This document shows positions 1 through 11,269 of a stretch of 64,000 nucleotides of DNA, one piece after another. The notes beneath the pieces were generated by a model. That model made no database searches. It had not been told where the DNA came from and saw only the letters and a program-made list of their open reading frames with translations. The translations under genes and the position numbers were made by a program. Location of the stretch: positions 102,621,274 to 102,685,273 of the forward strand of contig NC_091119.1 in the NCBI RefSeq assembly GCF_040183065.1, read 5' to 3'. The number at the start of each line of letters is the position of its first letter. Position 1 is the stretch's first letter. Source of the stretch: Periplaneta americana. Its lineage: Eukaryota > Arthropoda > Insecta > Blattodea > Blattidae.

Positions 1-111
1 TTCGGTCCTGCGTGCATAGACATCTATGACGTAGTGCAGAGGGCGGCCACTAGAGGGAACCCAAGAGATGGAGCTTAATCTGAGACGATCCTCAACGGTG
101 TCGGGATTGTA

Positions 112-285
112 TCCGGCGTGGCTTAGTGGTTAAATCATCAGCACGGAGAGCTGAAAACCCGGGTTCAAATCCCGGCGCCGGAGAGAATTTTTCTCCGTTC
201 CATCTCTCTCTCATCATCTGAGAAAGCAGAATATCTGCATGGAAATATCATATGTACTTCGGTACATCAAAATAAAAAATAAACC
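112..285 (+). repeat. tRNA-derived SINE
   Basis: The 5' part (113-182) resembles a tRNA: CCGGCG at 113-118 pairs with CGCCGG at 176-181, an A-box-like TGGCTTAGTGG follows, and a T-arm (159-175) has loop TTCAAAT. The anticodon arm does not fold convincingly. A pyrimidine-rich body and an A-rich tail ending near 285 follow, so I call it a SINE and not a tRNA gene. Confidence 0.7.
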
Positions 286-357
286 AGAAGCTTAGCTTAA
301 ATTTTCTTTTCTTCAGTTCATTACTTTAAAATAATTTATTGTTGCTCATTAATTTTT

Positions 358-609
358 TATTTTTATTTGGTAATTTAACGCCGCTGTATCAACTTTAAGG
401 TTATTTAGCATCGATGGAATTGATGACAGCGAGATGATATTTGGCGAGATGAGGGCGAGGATTCACCATAGATTACCTGACATTCGCCTTACGGTTGGAG
501 AAAACCTCGGAAAACCCAACCAGGTAAACAGCCCAAGCGGGGATCGAACCCGCGCCCGAGCACAACTCCAGATCGACAGTGTCTTAGCCGACTGAGCTAC
601 GTCGGTGGC
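358..609 (-). repeat. tRNA-derived SINE, full length (family S1)
   Basis: Read on the minus strand from 609, it starts with a tRNA-like head (A box TAGCTCAGTCGGCTAAG, B box GGGTTCGATCCCC). Then comes a core containing CTGGTTGGGTTTTCCGAGG and CAGGTAATCTATGG, and a tail running to about 358. The same core recurs at 4170, 9105, 11007, 23820, 24195 and 25262. The core may be related to termite/cockroach SINE families, but that was not checked. Confidence 0.8.
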
Positions 610-619
610 TCACTCATTA

Positions 620-1800
620 TTAATTTACTAGTATTTAGTATTTTTTAATTTATAAGAACGCATACTGAATAGAGCATAAAACATAACATGCATGATGCGC
701 GACTTCTTTAGTGCGACGGGTTATGCTCACCCTCACTGCTTCTGTCCACGTCGATTTATCTTGCAAGTACTGATTTGTTCATTACGTTTAATTATTTCTG
801 TGGGGAATTTGGCTCTTAAGAGATGGGATGGATGGAAATTTGGTATTTTTTTTGTCCAAAATCACATTTTTTTTGGTAGAAAATGAAGCTGTGGTGCCTA
901 CTTTACACTTTGACGAGATTTTAGAGCCTTACGACGGCTTTCTCATGAATTACGCCCTCTGTAAGTATAAAACATATAGAAATTTAAGTAATTTTTTCGC
1001 ACTTTTTCAGCCCACGTCTCTGCATTCACATTGCTAAGGAATCCACAAATGTTATGCTACAAGTTAGAAAATTTTACTGCATGTTCTTTAACATATTCTT
1101 ATCAAAGATATGTTAGCATTAAAAAAAAAGAAAATAATTTTAATAAAAAAAAATAAAACGCGTGCTTACAGTCTAATCTGTTAATATTAACCGGAGTGCT
1201 GTAGTTAATAAATATAGATTGTGCAAGGCACTGGTGTGGTTATAGACAGTCGTGTGGTTTACACACTAAGTGAAGCGCATTCTACGTGTCAAAAATGAGT
1301 GCTGACCTGGGGATGGATAAACATTCCAGACCGTGCCTTCTACGCCGTAGATTCTACTTGTTACTGACCATAAACCCTTGACCTGGAGACGTGCAAATTG
1401 ATTCCAGTTAGAAAATTCTGAGATGGCGTCTTCTATTAGAAGCATATCAGTACGATGTACCGGACATCGTTTTGTTTTTACTAACATTTTTAATATTAAC
1501 CTGGCTGCTGTATGCCTTTGGATTAACGGTTGAGAACCAGACAGACCGGAGTTTGATGATAACTTACTAGTACAAAATACAAACAAATACAAATACTAGG
1601 TATAGGAGGGAAGAAAAGTAGTGCATCCATTTATGTAAACTGGAAACTATTACGATTTTGAGTTTGATAGTTTTAGTTGGGATTTTATTTAATCAAAAAA
1701 CAGTACAGTATTAACAATAAATGTTTTTACTCACTAACTGAACTATCCAGGCGGACGTATTCATTATGCAATATATAGCAGCCTATACTGTCTACAGCAC
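620..1800. other. no recognisable feature
   Basis: This is A/T-rich sequence with only short open frames. I saw no inverted repeats, RT motifs or splice-flanked coding stretches. Confidence 0.4.
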
Positions 1801-1811
1801 ATTGGCATACA

Positions 1812-2573
1812 ATGTGGCATTGTTAGCAGAAGAGGAGATGATAATAAGTAAGGGATATGCTACTAGAGCTAAATGACAGCTGTGAGCAGTATGGGATGAA
1901 GATAAATGCCAACAAGACGAAGACCATGGTCATAGGAAGAAAAGTAAAGAATGTAAAGTTGCGAATTCCAAATGAGGCAGTAGAGCAAGTGGACAACTTC
2001 AAATACTTGGGGTGTACTATAAGCAGTAACATGAGCTGCTGCCAGGAAGTCAAAAGGAGGATAGCAATGGCAAAGGAAGCTTTTAATAGAAAAAGGAGCA
2101 TCTTCTGCAAACCTCTGGAAAAAGAACTAAGGAAGAGACTAGTGAAGTGCTTTGTAACATTATATGGTGTAGAAACATGGACATTACGACGAAGTAAAGA
2201 GAAGCGAATAGAAGTATATGAAATGCAGATATGGTGAACGATGGAGCGTGTGAAATGAACAGACAGAATAAGATACGAAGCTGTGTTGGAAAGAGTGGAT
2301 GAAGAAAGAATGATGCTGAAACTAACCAGAAAGAGGGAAGGTCACTGGTTGAGAAGAAACTGCCTACTGAAGCATGTACTGGAAGGAATTGTGAACGGGA
2401 GAATTCGTGGCAGTAGAAGATTTCAGATGGAAGAAGACATTAAGATACAAGATCATTTGAGGAGACAAAGAGGAAGGCAGAAAATAGGAAAGACGGGAGA
2501 ATGTTGGGTTTGCAGTGAAAGACTTGTCTTTGGGCAGAACACTATGAATGAATGGAGAATGCATTTAAATTGA
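1812..2573 (+). pseudogene. LINE family A, 3' end of reverse transcriptase (broken)
   Basis: This is the C-terminal part of a non-LTR retrotransposon reverse transcriptase. It has the thumb-region signatures GMKINANKTKTMV, FKYLGCTISS and a YGVETWTLRR block (about 1890-2200). A TGA follows MQIW, and the frame then continues through LERVDEERMMLKL (2286 onward) to a stop near 2571. A frame change near 1845 separates LLAEEEM from DMLLEL, so the piece is 5'-truncated and non-functional. A second copy of this family lies at 45335-46925 on the minus strand. The family resembles insect proteins often annotated endonuclease-reverse transcriptase; the clade was not determined. Confidence 0.85.
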
Positions 2574-2806
2574 AAAATAATCAAAATCTGGATATTTTAA
2601 AGAAATTATTGAAAATGATGTACGTTCATTTCGGCACAGGCCTCACTTATTTTGTGTATATTATTGAAAACCTTTTTAATCATATTTTCTGAAATTTAAT
2701 GTATAGTTTCTAGAATGCAATTCTTCGATTCTTCTATTGTTGTAGCATATTTAGCTAACAAAACTGTTTCAAAGTAATCCCAAAAGAAATAATGCAAAGC
2801 ACTCAC

Positions 2807-2897
2807 ATCAGTCGACATGGTGGCCCATAATCCTGCGCCTGTTGAAGTAATGCTGTACAACAGAATACCTCAGGTGCTGTAAATTCAATCTTCACTT
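2807..2897 (-). other. candidate coding exon, gene unknown
   Basis: On the minus strand, an acceptor-like CAG precedes 2897 and a GTGAGT donor follows 2807. Between them one frame is open for 29 codons and contains EFTAPEVFCCTALLQQAQDY. Base composition is more balanced than in the surroundings. I do not recognise the protein. It lies 20 kb beyond the COG4 stop codon, so if real it belongs to another gene. It could also be chance. Confidence 0.25.
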
Positions 2898-3044
2898 CTG
2901 TCCGATCCGCACAGATTAATTTACCCAGGCATGCTATCTACTGTCCGTCCAAGTGGTTAAGTCGCAGAGTCGTAGAAAGGGGGGGGGAGGAATCACGTGA
3001 AAGTTATTTACTTACCCAGAACATTTTATTTAAATTATTTTAAA

Positions 3045-3880
3045 CTTACTTACTTACTGACTTTTAAGGAACCCGGAGGTTCATTGCCGCCCTCACATAA
3101 GCCCGCCATTGGTCCCTATCGTGAGCAAGATTAATCCATTCTCTATCATCATATCCCACCTCCCTCAAATACATTTTAATATTATCTTCCCATCTACGTC
3201 TCGGCCTCCCTAAAGGTCTTTTTCCCTCCGGCCTCCCAACTAACATTCTATATGCATTTCTGGATTCACCCATACGTGCTACATGCCCTTCCCATCTCAA
3301 ACGTCTGGATTTAATGTCCCTAATTATGTCAGGTGAAGAATACAATGCGTGCAGTTCTATGTTGTGTAACTTTCTCCATTCTCCTGTAACGTCATCCCTC
3401 TTAGTCCCAAATATTTTCCTAAGCACCTTATTCTCAAACACCCTTAACCTATGTTCCTCTCTCAAAGTGAGAGTCCAAGTTTCACAACCATACAGAACAA
3501 CCGGTAATATAACTGTTTTATAAACTCTAACTTTCAGATTTTTTGACAGCAGACTGGATGACAAAAGCTTCTCAACCGAATAATAACAGGCATTTCCCAT
3601 ATTTATTCTGTGTTTAATTTCCTCCCGAGTATCATTTATATTTGTTACTGTTGCTCCAAGATATTTGAACTTCTCCACCTCTTCAAAAGATAAATTTCCA
3701 ATTTTCATATTTACATTTCGTACAATATTCCCGTCACGAGTCATAACCATATACTTTGTCTTTTCGGGATTTACTTCCAAACCTATCTCTTTACTTGCTT
3801 CCAGTAAAATTCCCCTAATCGTTTGTGGATCTTCTCCTAACATATTCACGTCATCCGCATAGATAAGCAGCTGGGAAGTG
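3045..3880 (-). pseudogene. LINE family B, 5'-truncated 3' half of reverse transcriptase
   Basis: This is the 3' half of a non-LTR retrotransposon. The minus-strand frame (stop at 3064) begins in the RT catalytic box LLIYADDVNMLG. It continues through FKYLGATVTNIN, GCETWTLTLREEHRL, a long basic region and the terminal RAAMNLRVP. About 270 codons are uninterrupted. Sequence upstream of about 3880 is unrelated, so the copy is 5'-truncated. Downstream of the stop it ends in a (GTAA)n-type tail (3046-3058). Two more copies lie at 42645-42905 (3' tip) and 52455-53700 (5' part). Length and lack of stops suggest a fairly recent insertion. Confidence 0.88.
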
Positions 3881-4169
3881 ACGTAACCCACCTGTGAGAA
3901 AATATGATTCAATAATGAATGCACTTTATTCACTGGAAAATTCGACCATATTTCTGGAACGTACTATACTCACTCACAGTTTGGCGTATATTATACTTTA
4001 AATTAGTACGTCAATATCCATTTTGTTAAAAAATATTTACAGTACAGATTTAGGCTTATATCATACTTAAAAGTATGTTAATATCTCTTTTGTTACAAAA
4101 TAATATATGATAAAACTTAGTATAATGATTTTATAGTTAGCTACGAGTACATATAAAAGTCAAGGGTTT

Positions 4170-4440
4170 TTATTTCATTCATTCATTTATTTTATTCCAT
4201 AGATCTTACATGAGCAATGAAGCTTTAAGATGTGGAACAAGTCAAAATTTTACAATATTACAATTACAATTTTTACAAAATTTTATAATTTACAATTTAG
4301 TAATTTTCTACAATTTTTTACAATATTTTGGCGAGATGTAGTGAGATGAGGTGAGGTCCGAGGATTCGCCAAAATATTACCCGGCATTTGCCTTTTGGTT
4401 GGGGAAAACCTCGTAAAAACCCAACCAGGTAATCAAATCA
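4170..4440 (-). repeat. SINE, S1 core with a different 3' tail
   Basis: On the minus strand the S1 core (CTGGTTGGGTTTTTACGAGG) is followed by a tail unlike the full-length S1 copies: CCACATCTTAAAGCTTCAT, then ATCTATGGAATAAAATAAATG and a short (AATG)n run. The tRNA head is absent. The same composite occurs at 25262-25510, so this is a recurrent SINE variant and not a chance junction. Confidence 0.65.
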
Positions 4441-4765
4441 AAGAGGTTGATGCCAAGGACTGGCCATAGAGGACAGAATATATTTATTTAGATTTAACAA
4501 AGAGAGTTATGATATGATCGTTGGCAAAGAGAATATTCTGTCAATGCTGCTGACGCCTACAGGCAAATTACTTGAAAAAGGCGTCAAATCAGATGATTTC
4601 AAAACATCAGGCATACAAGTTACGAAAAGGAGGACATTTGTTGATTTTTTAAAAGTTCGCCTGGACCCCGGGCAAAGGCCTAAAGAGGACAAAAGAGGAC
4701 GTCTGGCACCCCGTGAACACTGGCACAGCACAGCGGTGCTATGTTAACTGCCAGATACAAACGAA

Positions 4766-4902
4766 GCATAGCACTGGGTCAGTCGCTATCAGCTGTTACT
4801 ATATGTGTGATAAGCAAACAGTTAGTATAGTTCACTTTATTGCATAGCACTGGGTCAGTCGCTATCAGCTGTTACTATATGTGTGATAAGCAAACAGTTA
4901 GT
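4766..4902. repeat. 76-bp tandem duplication
   Basis: A 61-base stretch beginning GCATAGCACTGGGTCAGTCG occurs at 4766-4826 and again, identical, at 4842-4902. The repeat period is 76 bp. Confidence 0.9.
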
Positions 4903-4909
4903 TGTCACA

Positions 4910-5640
4910 CAATTAGAATGGAGAAGTTCATTTGTCTCTTCTCCGACAAAGATATAGTTATATACTATACTTATGTTTTCACGGTTCTGGATTAAGAAGA
5001 AAACTTATAGACTTGTTCAGGATTGCCGTAAGCTTTTAATAATGCAACAGCAGTGATGTAATAGTTTATAAACTAGAACAGAAAATAACACAGAAAATTG
5101 ACTGACCTCTCATAAGTGTGTTCAGGTTCTGTACATAATATTATGGTGCATAAAATTTGAGTTTTGACGATGTTGGTACGGTATGTGAGATATGTTAAAC
5201 AGGAATATAAGATATTTTCAGCATCAATTTCATTGTAATCAAAATAAAGCTTCGAACTACTGTATTATTATATAGGCCTGTGAATAAATGTTTGCATGCA
5301 ACAGTGCCATATATCTCTCTTATCAGAGTAATTTGTTCCAACCCTCGCAGTAGGAGTAACACTACCATTGCCAGTTTTATATATTTCAACCTGAAATGCC
5401 ATAAGTAAGATTAAGTTGCGCGCATGCTCAATGATTTATTATTTTATTTGTTTCATCGCAACTTACCTTTCCTGCACTTCTCTCTTTTCTTGCCTCCTCT
5501 TCAAGCAGTTATATAAATTTCTTAATTGTTCTGTTGAGCATTGAAATTTTCCCCCAGCAGTCATGTTTTTAAAGTGTTCGTCACTGCATCGGTTGTTTTA
5601 TTTTCAACAATGTCTTTGTATTCTGCAACGATGTCTAATA
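4910..5640. other. no recognisable feature
   Basis: No coding, tRNA-like or inverted-repeat structure was seen. It abuts the left end of the element at 5647. Confidence 0.35.
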
Positions 5641-5646
5641 ACATTT

Positions 5647-8600
5647 CGATGGCTTGGTTCCAAATGTGGCCATCTGCAAAATTTTCGATTTTGAGTTTTC
5701 TGCATATTCTGACTCAGAACCTGATTAGGCCTATCTAAAAGTGTCTATTCGTTAAGTTAAAAAATAGCGCCTCAAATCATGTGTAGCAATGTAGCTATGT
5801 GAAACCTAAGGTTGAATGACAGTTCCAAATGTGTCTCAAAACAGACAGCCATAATTGGAATAGAGTTTTCTTTATTTTTATGTTTTCCATATATAGCTAC
5901 TTGTGGAATGACTTGTTTATTGCACAAAGGTTGTAAATTCTGCAGATAGATACATAGAATAATAATAAATGCAACAGGTAATTTTGTTACGAATCTTATT
6001 CGTGAAGGAAAACTAGATTTACAGTCGTTAATTCGTTATGTTAAAATTTAATATCTGAATTTCAGTAACTTACTAAGTGTCTTAACAATGACAATAAAGC
6101 TTTTTAACCTATAGCTGTTTGTCGTAATGGATGGCTAAAATTAGAAATCATAATACTCCAACAATAATAATTTTCTCACTCCTTTATGTAAGCATAGCTC
6201 GGTTACACAACAGCATGCTAGTTGCTAGTGCGAGTTTTCTGCATAATTAGTGATACAATTATTGTATTGAAGATGGCTTCCAGAAGTAAAATAATGCTAG
6301 AACTATTACATTTAAAAAAATATGATCCCCATATTATTGCAACTTATTCATCTAAGGAAATGAATACACAGCCTCTTTCAAGCGAAGATAATAGCCGTTT
6401 TGTAATAAGTCTAGAGACAAGTACAGCCACTGCTACGAAAACATCGCAGGATGTGGATTTACAATGCAGCGTGATATGGAAATACAACTCTCAGCTGCTA
6501 ACTTATTGTTATTTTTATTTGAAATTAATTATTGCACACGTCTTCATTATTTGCTGTTATGAATTTTCTTTTATTATATTTTATAATTAGAAGTAAATGT
6601 ATTAAAATTGACTCTCTTATAATTTTATAGACTTCGAAGAGTCAACATATTCCAGGTAAATCAATGGCTGAGCCTTATGATTGTAGGCTAAAATGCAAAA
6701 TACGTATCATCCAAGTGCAAAGAAGCGAAATTTTCACTAATTATTGGAAATTTGGCAATTTTAATAGGCAACGTGATTTTTAACAGTCTCGTAGTGGTGA
6801 TTGAATGTAAGAGAAAAACATGTGTAGAAAATTCTAAACGGTCTAAAACATTGAAATTCTTTTTTAATGTTGATAACTCGGGAAAAGAAATGTGCAAGAA
6901 GACGTTTCTCAATACTCTGGCTATTAAGAAGGGCGTACTACATTTTGCTATTCAAAGCAGGACAACACAAATGGACAAAAGGAGTGGGTATGGATCTACA
7001 AAAATATCTCAGGAGTTGGTATCTTTAGTAAAAGATCACACTAACAAATTTCCTACAATGTCATCCCGCTATTGCAGGAACGATTAAAAAAGGAATACTT
7101 GAGCCCAAAATTGAATATTGCAAAGATGTACGGACTATACAAAACTGAATGTAAGGATACTGTCAAGAACAGTTTTACCATCATGTTTTCAAAACTTATT
7201 TTAACCTGTCCTTCCATAGACTACATAAAGATCAATGTTCTAAATGTGCAACCTATGAATCATCTAATGTGGAACAAAAGCTAATACTAATGCAAGATGA
7301 ACACAACAGACACACAGCACTAAAGGACAGAGCAAGAGAAGAAAAAGAGCTTGACAAAAATGAAGCAAGCTAAATCCTGATACAATACATTCTTGTAATT
7401 TTGACTTACAACAAGTTCTGTATGTCCCCACAAATCCAACGAACCCATCCTCTTCTACAAAACAAAGTTAACTACATATAATTTTACTACATTTAATGTT
7501 GGAGATGGGAGTGGAAAATGTTACATGTGGAATGAAATAGAAGGTGGACGAGGGCCTTGTGAAATTGTTTCATGTATCTTTCACCACCTTGAAAAGTATT
7601 TCAGAAGCAGTGAAGAGTGTAAGGCTCTTAAGTGACACATCTGAAGGACAAAATAAGAACCAGTATGTAGCTGCAGTATTCATTTATGCTGTAATGGTGT
7701 TACCAAAAAAAAACTGTTGCGAGTGCGATTTGATGCCTGCCAGAATGAAACTGCGTCAAAAAATGTACCAGTTTACTGAATGGATGACGATTGCTAGAAC
7801 AGCCAATCGTACAGAACCGAAGTATTAAGTTTACCAAAATAAAGATATCAAGTTTGTTTACTGGAAAGCATTAGCAACGTTAGTGATAATGAATAGAAAT
7901 ACATCTGATGAGGGCAACAAAATAAATACAGATTACAATGAATACAATGGAGAAATGTCTGAAACCATTGCACATTGAGAAGAGGACAAATTCTATATTG
8001 AAGTTGAACCATTTACGAGAAATTTGCAATTCAGATGACGTTGCTAATGACTGTCAAGATTTCTTTCAGAATTTATTAAGTGATTCTGCTCTTGAAAATG
8101 ATGAAACAGTGGTGCCAGATATCAATGATGACGAAGATGAAAATTTTCTTTAAATGAGTAAGACTATAGTTTACCAAGTATTTGAAAATAATATCTGCCT
8201 CTATTTGTTTGTAAAGAGAACTCAGTGTGTGATAAAATATACTATTACATTCTACAATTTTTTTTTTAAATTTTGTTCAGAACTAGTACAATTTTTTTTT
8301 GTCAGAATTAAAGTTTTTAAATAATCAATCAGCTTAGGATAACAAGCATTGATAAAATTGAATATGTTTACTGTAGCTGACATTTATTTGTGTTTATCTG
8401 AAATGAATGAAGTATGGTTCATTATGTACTAGTTTATTTCAATGTTATTCTTTCATATATTGACAATTCCATACGTTGCTATCGTATTATTTAAAAAAAA
8501 TCATCAAAATTTGTGTTAACTGACAGTGCAAAACATTTGTAGCTAATACATTATTTAAATTATTAATGTCAAAATTTTATAGTGAAATAAATAAGTAACC

Positions 8601-8699
8601 AAAGAAAAGCCCTGATTTGATGGGCAGCTTCAAAGTTTAATTTGTGACTACTGAAAATTTATGATTTTGGAGATAGCCATGTTTGGAACCAAGCCATCG
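5647..8699 (+). mobile_element. degraded DNA transposon with 4-bp ATTT target duplication (Sola-like?)
   Basis: Terminal inverted repeats begin CGATGGCTTGGTTCCAAA at 5647 and, inverted, end at 8699. They match for about 32 of 36 bases. They are flanked by ATTT at 5643-5646 and 8700-8703. Inside, plus-strand fragments in changing frames recall an arthropod transposon ORF: a possible N-terminus MASRSKIMLELLHLKKY (6273), KKEYLSPKLNIAKMYGLY (7087), CNFDLQQVLYVP (7390), GSGKCYMWNEIEGGRGPCE (7510) and LSDTSEGQNKNQ (7630). Many stops and frame changes make it dead. The 4-bp duplication would fit Sola elements, but I assign the superfamily only tentatively. Confidence 0.7.
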
Positions 8700-8704
8700 A
8701 TTTT

Positions 8705-9100
8705 CTCTCTTTCACAAAAAGTTTTGCCTCCGTTTCCCACTTTATATTGCCTAGTTGGTTACAAACAATATTACTACGCAGCATTGCACCAGTTGTTTTA
8801 TAGCGACATACACGTATGGAAAGGAAATTATTTGCGTCGTCTACATGGCTCTGTCATTTTGTATATTTTCCTTTAAAGGTGGAATAGTTAACTGATCGTT
8901 AAATATCATCTATACTTTAAAGACTGAAATAGTTTAAAGGTCCGTTACTTAACGACAGATCAGCAATCTGTGGAACAGGCTCCTTGCAGCCCAGCGTATC
9001 ATGCTTAGCACTCCTGTTCTGTGAATAATTTTGTCGCCAAACGGCCGCGCTCTTTTACAAATATAGCGCTCTGCACTGTGAACTTAACTAGGGAAGTGGT
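8705..9100. other. no recognisable feature
   Basis: Unremarkable A/T-rich sequence with no coding or repeat signature that I can name. Confidence 0.35.
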
Positions 9101-9104
9101 ACAA

Positions 9105-9225
9105 TTATAACGAAATTTGAGCGAAATGAGTCCGAAATCCAACGCCGAAAGTTACCCAGAAATTCTGCTTGAATTGGTTGAAGGGAAATCTGGGAAAACC
9201 CCAACCAGTTAAGATCATGGGTTGG
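9105..9225 (-). repeat. diverged S1 SINE core fragment
   Basis: It contains GGGAAAACCCCAACCAGTTAAG and a diverged GCGAAATGAG block in the same order as the S1 core. No tRNA head is visible. Confidence 0.5.
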
Positions 9226-9759
9226 TTCCAATATCGTTTTTTGCAATAGCACTTTTGAAGTAGAGATTTCCAATCTGTCTGTTTGTGGTAATGCTGCTTA
9301 CTCGTGCTGCCTAGCCTGGAACAAAATCAGAATTGTAGACCACTGTGCTACTTAATTGGAAGCAAGCAATAAAAATAAACTTCCTCCCCACTTCATCAGA
9401 CTTAAGTCTGACAACGTAACAAACATAGGTGTGCTTTAAGTTTTATTTTCATGTATGTATACAAGATGTCTTGTTTTTGGTAGTTTCTAATATGTAAACG
9501 ACTTCCATGGTTGAAGACAAACAGTAACAGACTAAGTAACAATGTTAACCTATCGACATCGCTCTTCACTGAGTATTTGGAACCAATGCCCTCTACGCAA
9601 CAACAGAACAACTGAACAGCGCCACGTATCGTTCAGTACCCTATTGGAAGTAACATAGCACTACCTCCTATATTATGAATGTAAAACGGGAATTATATTT
9701 GGCATTACAAACGACATAAAACATCCACATTCTGTTAGGTATTGAAAATAACGCGTAAC

Positions 9760-9842
9760 GCCGGGTAACTTGTGTCAACCAGGATTTAAACCCGGGCGCC
9801 CTTCCTTTCACGTTCAAATATGCTAACCGTTACTCCGCAGAG
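9760..9842 (-). repeat. tRNA-derived SINE head
   Basis: Reverse complement from 9842: CTGCGGAGTAACGGTTAGCA (A-box region), then CCCGGGTTTAAATCCTGG (B box), then CAAGTTACCCGG. The order and spacing are tRNA-like. It is truncated in the body. Confidence 0.6.
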
Positions 9843-9844
9843 GA

Positions 9845-9862
9845 TTGTTGTTATTGTTGTTA

Positions 9863-9908
<46 letters not shown>

Positions 9909-9909
9909 T
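9845..9909. repeat. (ATT)n microsatellite
   Basis: Imperfect TTG/TTA triplets grade into an uninterrupted run of TTA triplets to 9909. Confidence 0.95.
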
Positions 9910-10080
9910 GTACAGTAATTCTTGAAAAATATTTATTTTCCTTTTCTTTTATACCTATGCAATTATGTATAACCTGAAATAAAACGTGATGCACTTTCCA
10001 GTGCTTTTTTTAATGAACAAAATTGTGTAAAATTCTTCTTTTATGCTTCTTGTGTCATTACTGCTTAAAGAAGAAAAGAA

Positions 10081-10885
10081 TTAGCTACATCTTATAACAA
10101 ATATTTCTGAGACGAAGGATAAACTAAATGAGTGGTTCGTAAGTAACATCGTCTTCACTTCCCCTGCCCGCTTCACTCCATCTCTTGCAAGGTCGACCCT
10201 GGTCCGTGGTTTATAGTCTATTGCCATTTTCGGGATCCTATTTTCGTCCATTCGTAATACGTATTGTCTCCAATTATGTCTGTAGTCCAAAATTCTATTA
10301 TTCATAGAATAGGTAGGCTCTCCAAGATAAGTAATAATTTGACCAAAGTCGGATTTTTTATCCTTAATCACTACCTGTTTCTCTTACGTTTGAGTTGTTC
10401 CATATTCTAGCTGTGAAGCAATGTACGAATACCATGGAATGTTAATAAATACAACACAATACAATGCAATTCTTTCCTGATATCTTCATTATGCAGTTTG
10501 TCCATTCTTTGGCTTGACGTAAAATGTCATTTCAGCAGCTTGAATTTTGCTAACATTCTTCTGAGTAGGAACCCCAGTTTCAGACCCATAAGAAGAACAG
10601 GAGCGGCCAGAACCTTATAATATTTTATTTTTGTATCTCTTCGTGCTTTTTGGACGGTCCTATTAATTGTAACACAAATTCTCTGGAATGAATGTATTTT
10701 CATTTGGATATCATTTTCATATTTATAGCTGGTATTACATCCTAGTATTTGAATTTTGTTACTTGTTCCAACATTTTATTTTCTATCATGATCTTTGATC
10801 TTACAGTGTATTTACCACAGAATGCCATTATTTTTGTCGTATCTATTGAAATTAACAAGTCGTTTTCTGATTTGATCTAAATACG
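10081..10885 (-). pseudogene. LINE family D reverse-transcriptase remnant
   Basis: Minus-strand fragments in shifting frames follow the order of a non-LTR RT C-terminal half. They are KIMAFCGKYTVRSKI-like at about 10800-10860, KIQ(I)LGC and YENDIQMKIHSFQRI at about 10690-10760, RTVQKARRDTKIKYYKVLAA at about 10610-10670, and the terminal RHNWRQYVLRMDENRIPK block at 10230-10300. Several stops and a frame change in each block show long decay. A related plus-strand fragment lies at 47695-48150. Confidence 0.75.
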
Positions 10886-11006
10886 GATAAAAACTGTAAT
10901 TCCATTTAAAACCTTGTTGAAGTCCAATAAAAACATGATATTACAACAGTATTTGGACGCTGCCATCCAAAATCCTACAAAACTCTTAGGAAAGCCCATT
11001 GTTTGC

Positions 11007-11258
11007 TTTTTCGGTTATTTAACGACGCTGTATCAACTACTAAGTTATTTAGCGTCGATGGAATTGGTGATAGCGAGATGGTATTTGGCGAGGTGAAGCC
11101 GAGGATTCGCCATAGATTACCTGACATTGCCTTACAGTTGCAGAAAACCTCAGAAAACCCAACCAGGTCATCAGCCCAAGTGGGAATCGAAACTACGGCC
11201 GAGAGCAACTCCGGTTCGACAGCCAAGCACCTCAGCCAACTGAGCTACGCCGGTGGCT
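11007..11258 (-). repeat. tRNA-derived SINE, full length (family S1)
   Basis: Same layout as 358-609. The tRNA-like head starts near 11258 (GTAGCTCAGTTGGCTGAGG, then a diverged B box), followed by the CTGGTTGGGTTTTCTGAGG core and a tail ending near 11007. Confidence 0.8.
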
Positions 11259-11269
11259 GCTACTAACAG

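Noticed and set aside
112-182. tRNA gene candidate (and similar heads at 9790, 13755, 37560, 41455, 54960)
   Set aside because: Acceptor and T arms can pair, but anticodon arms do not fold and each is joined to a SINE-type body or tail.
1266-1592. 108-codon minus-strand frame
   Set aside because: No domain, no repeat family match, and composition no different from the flanks.
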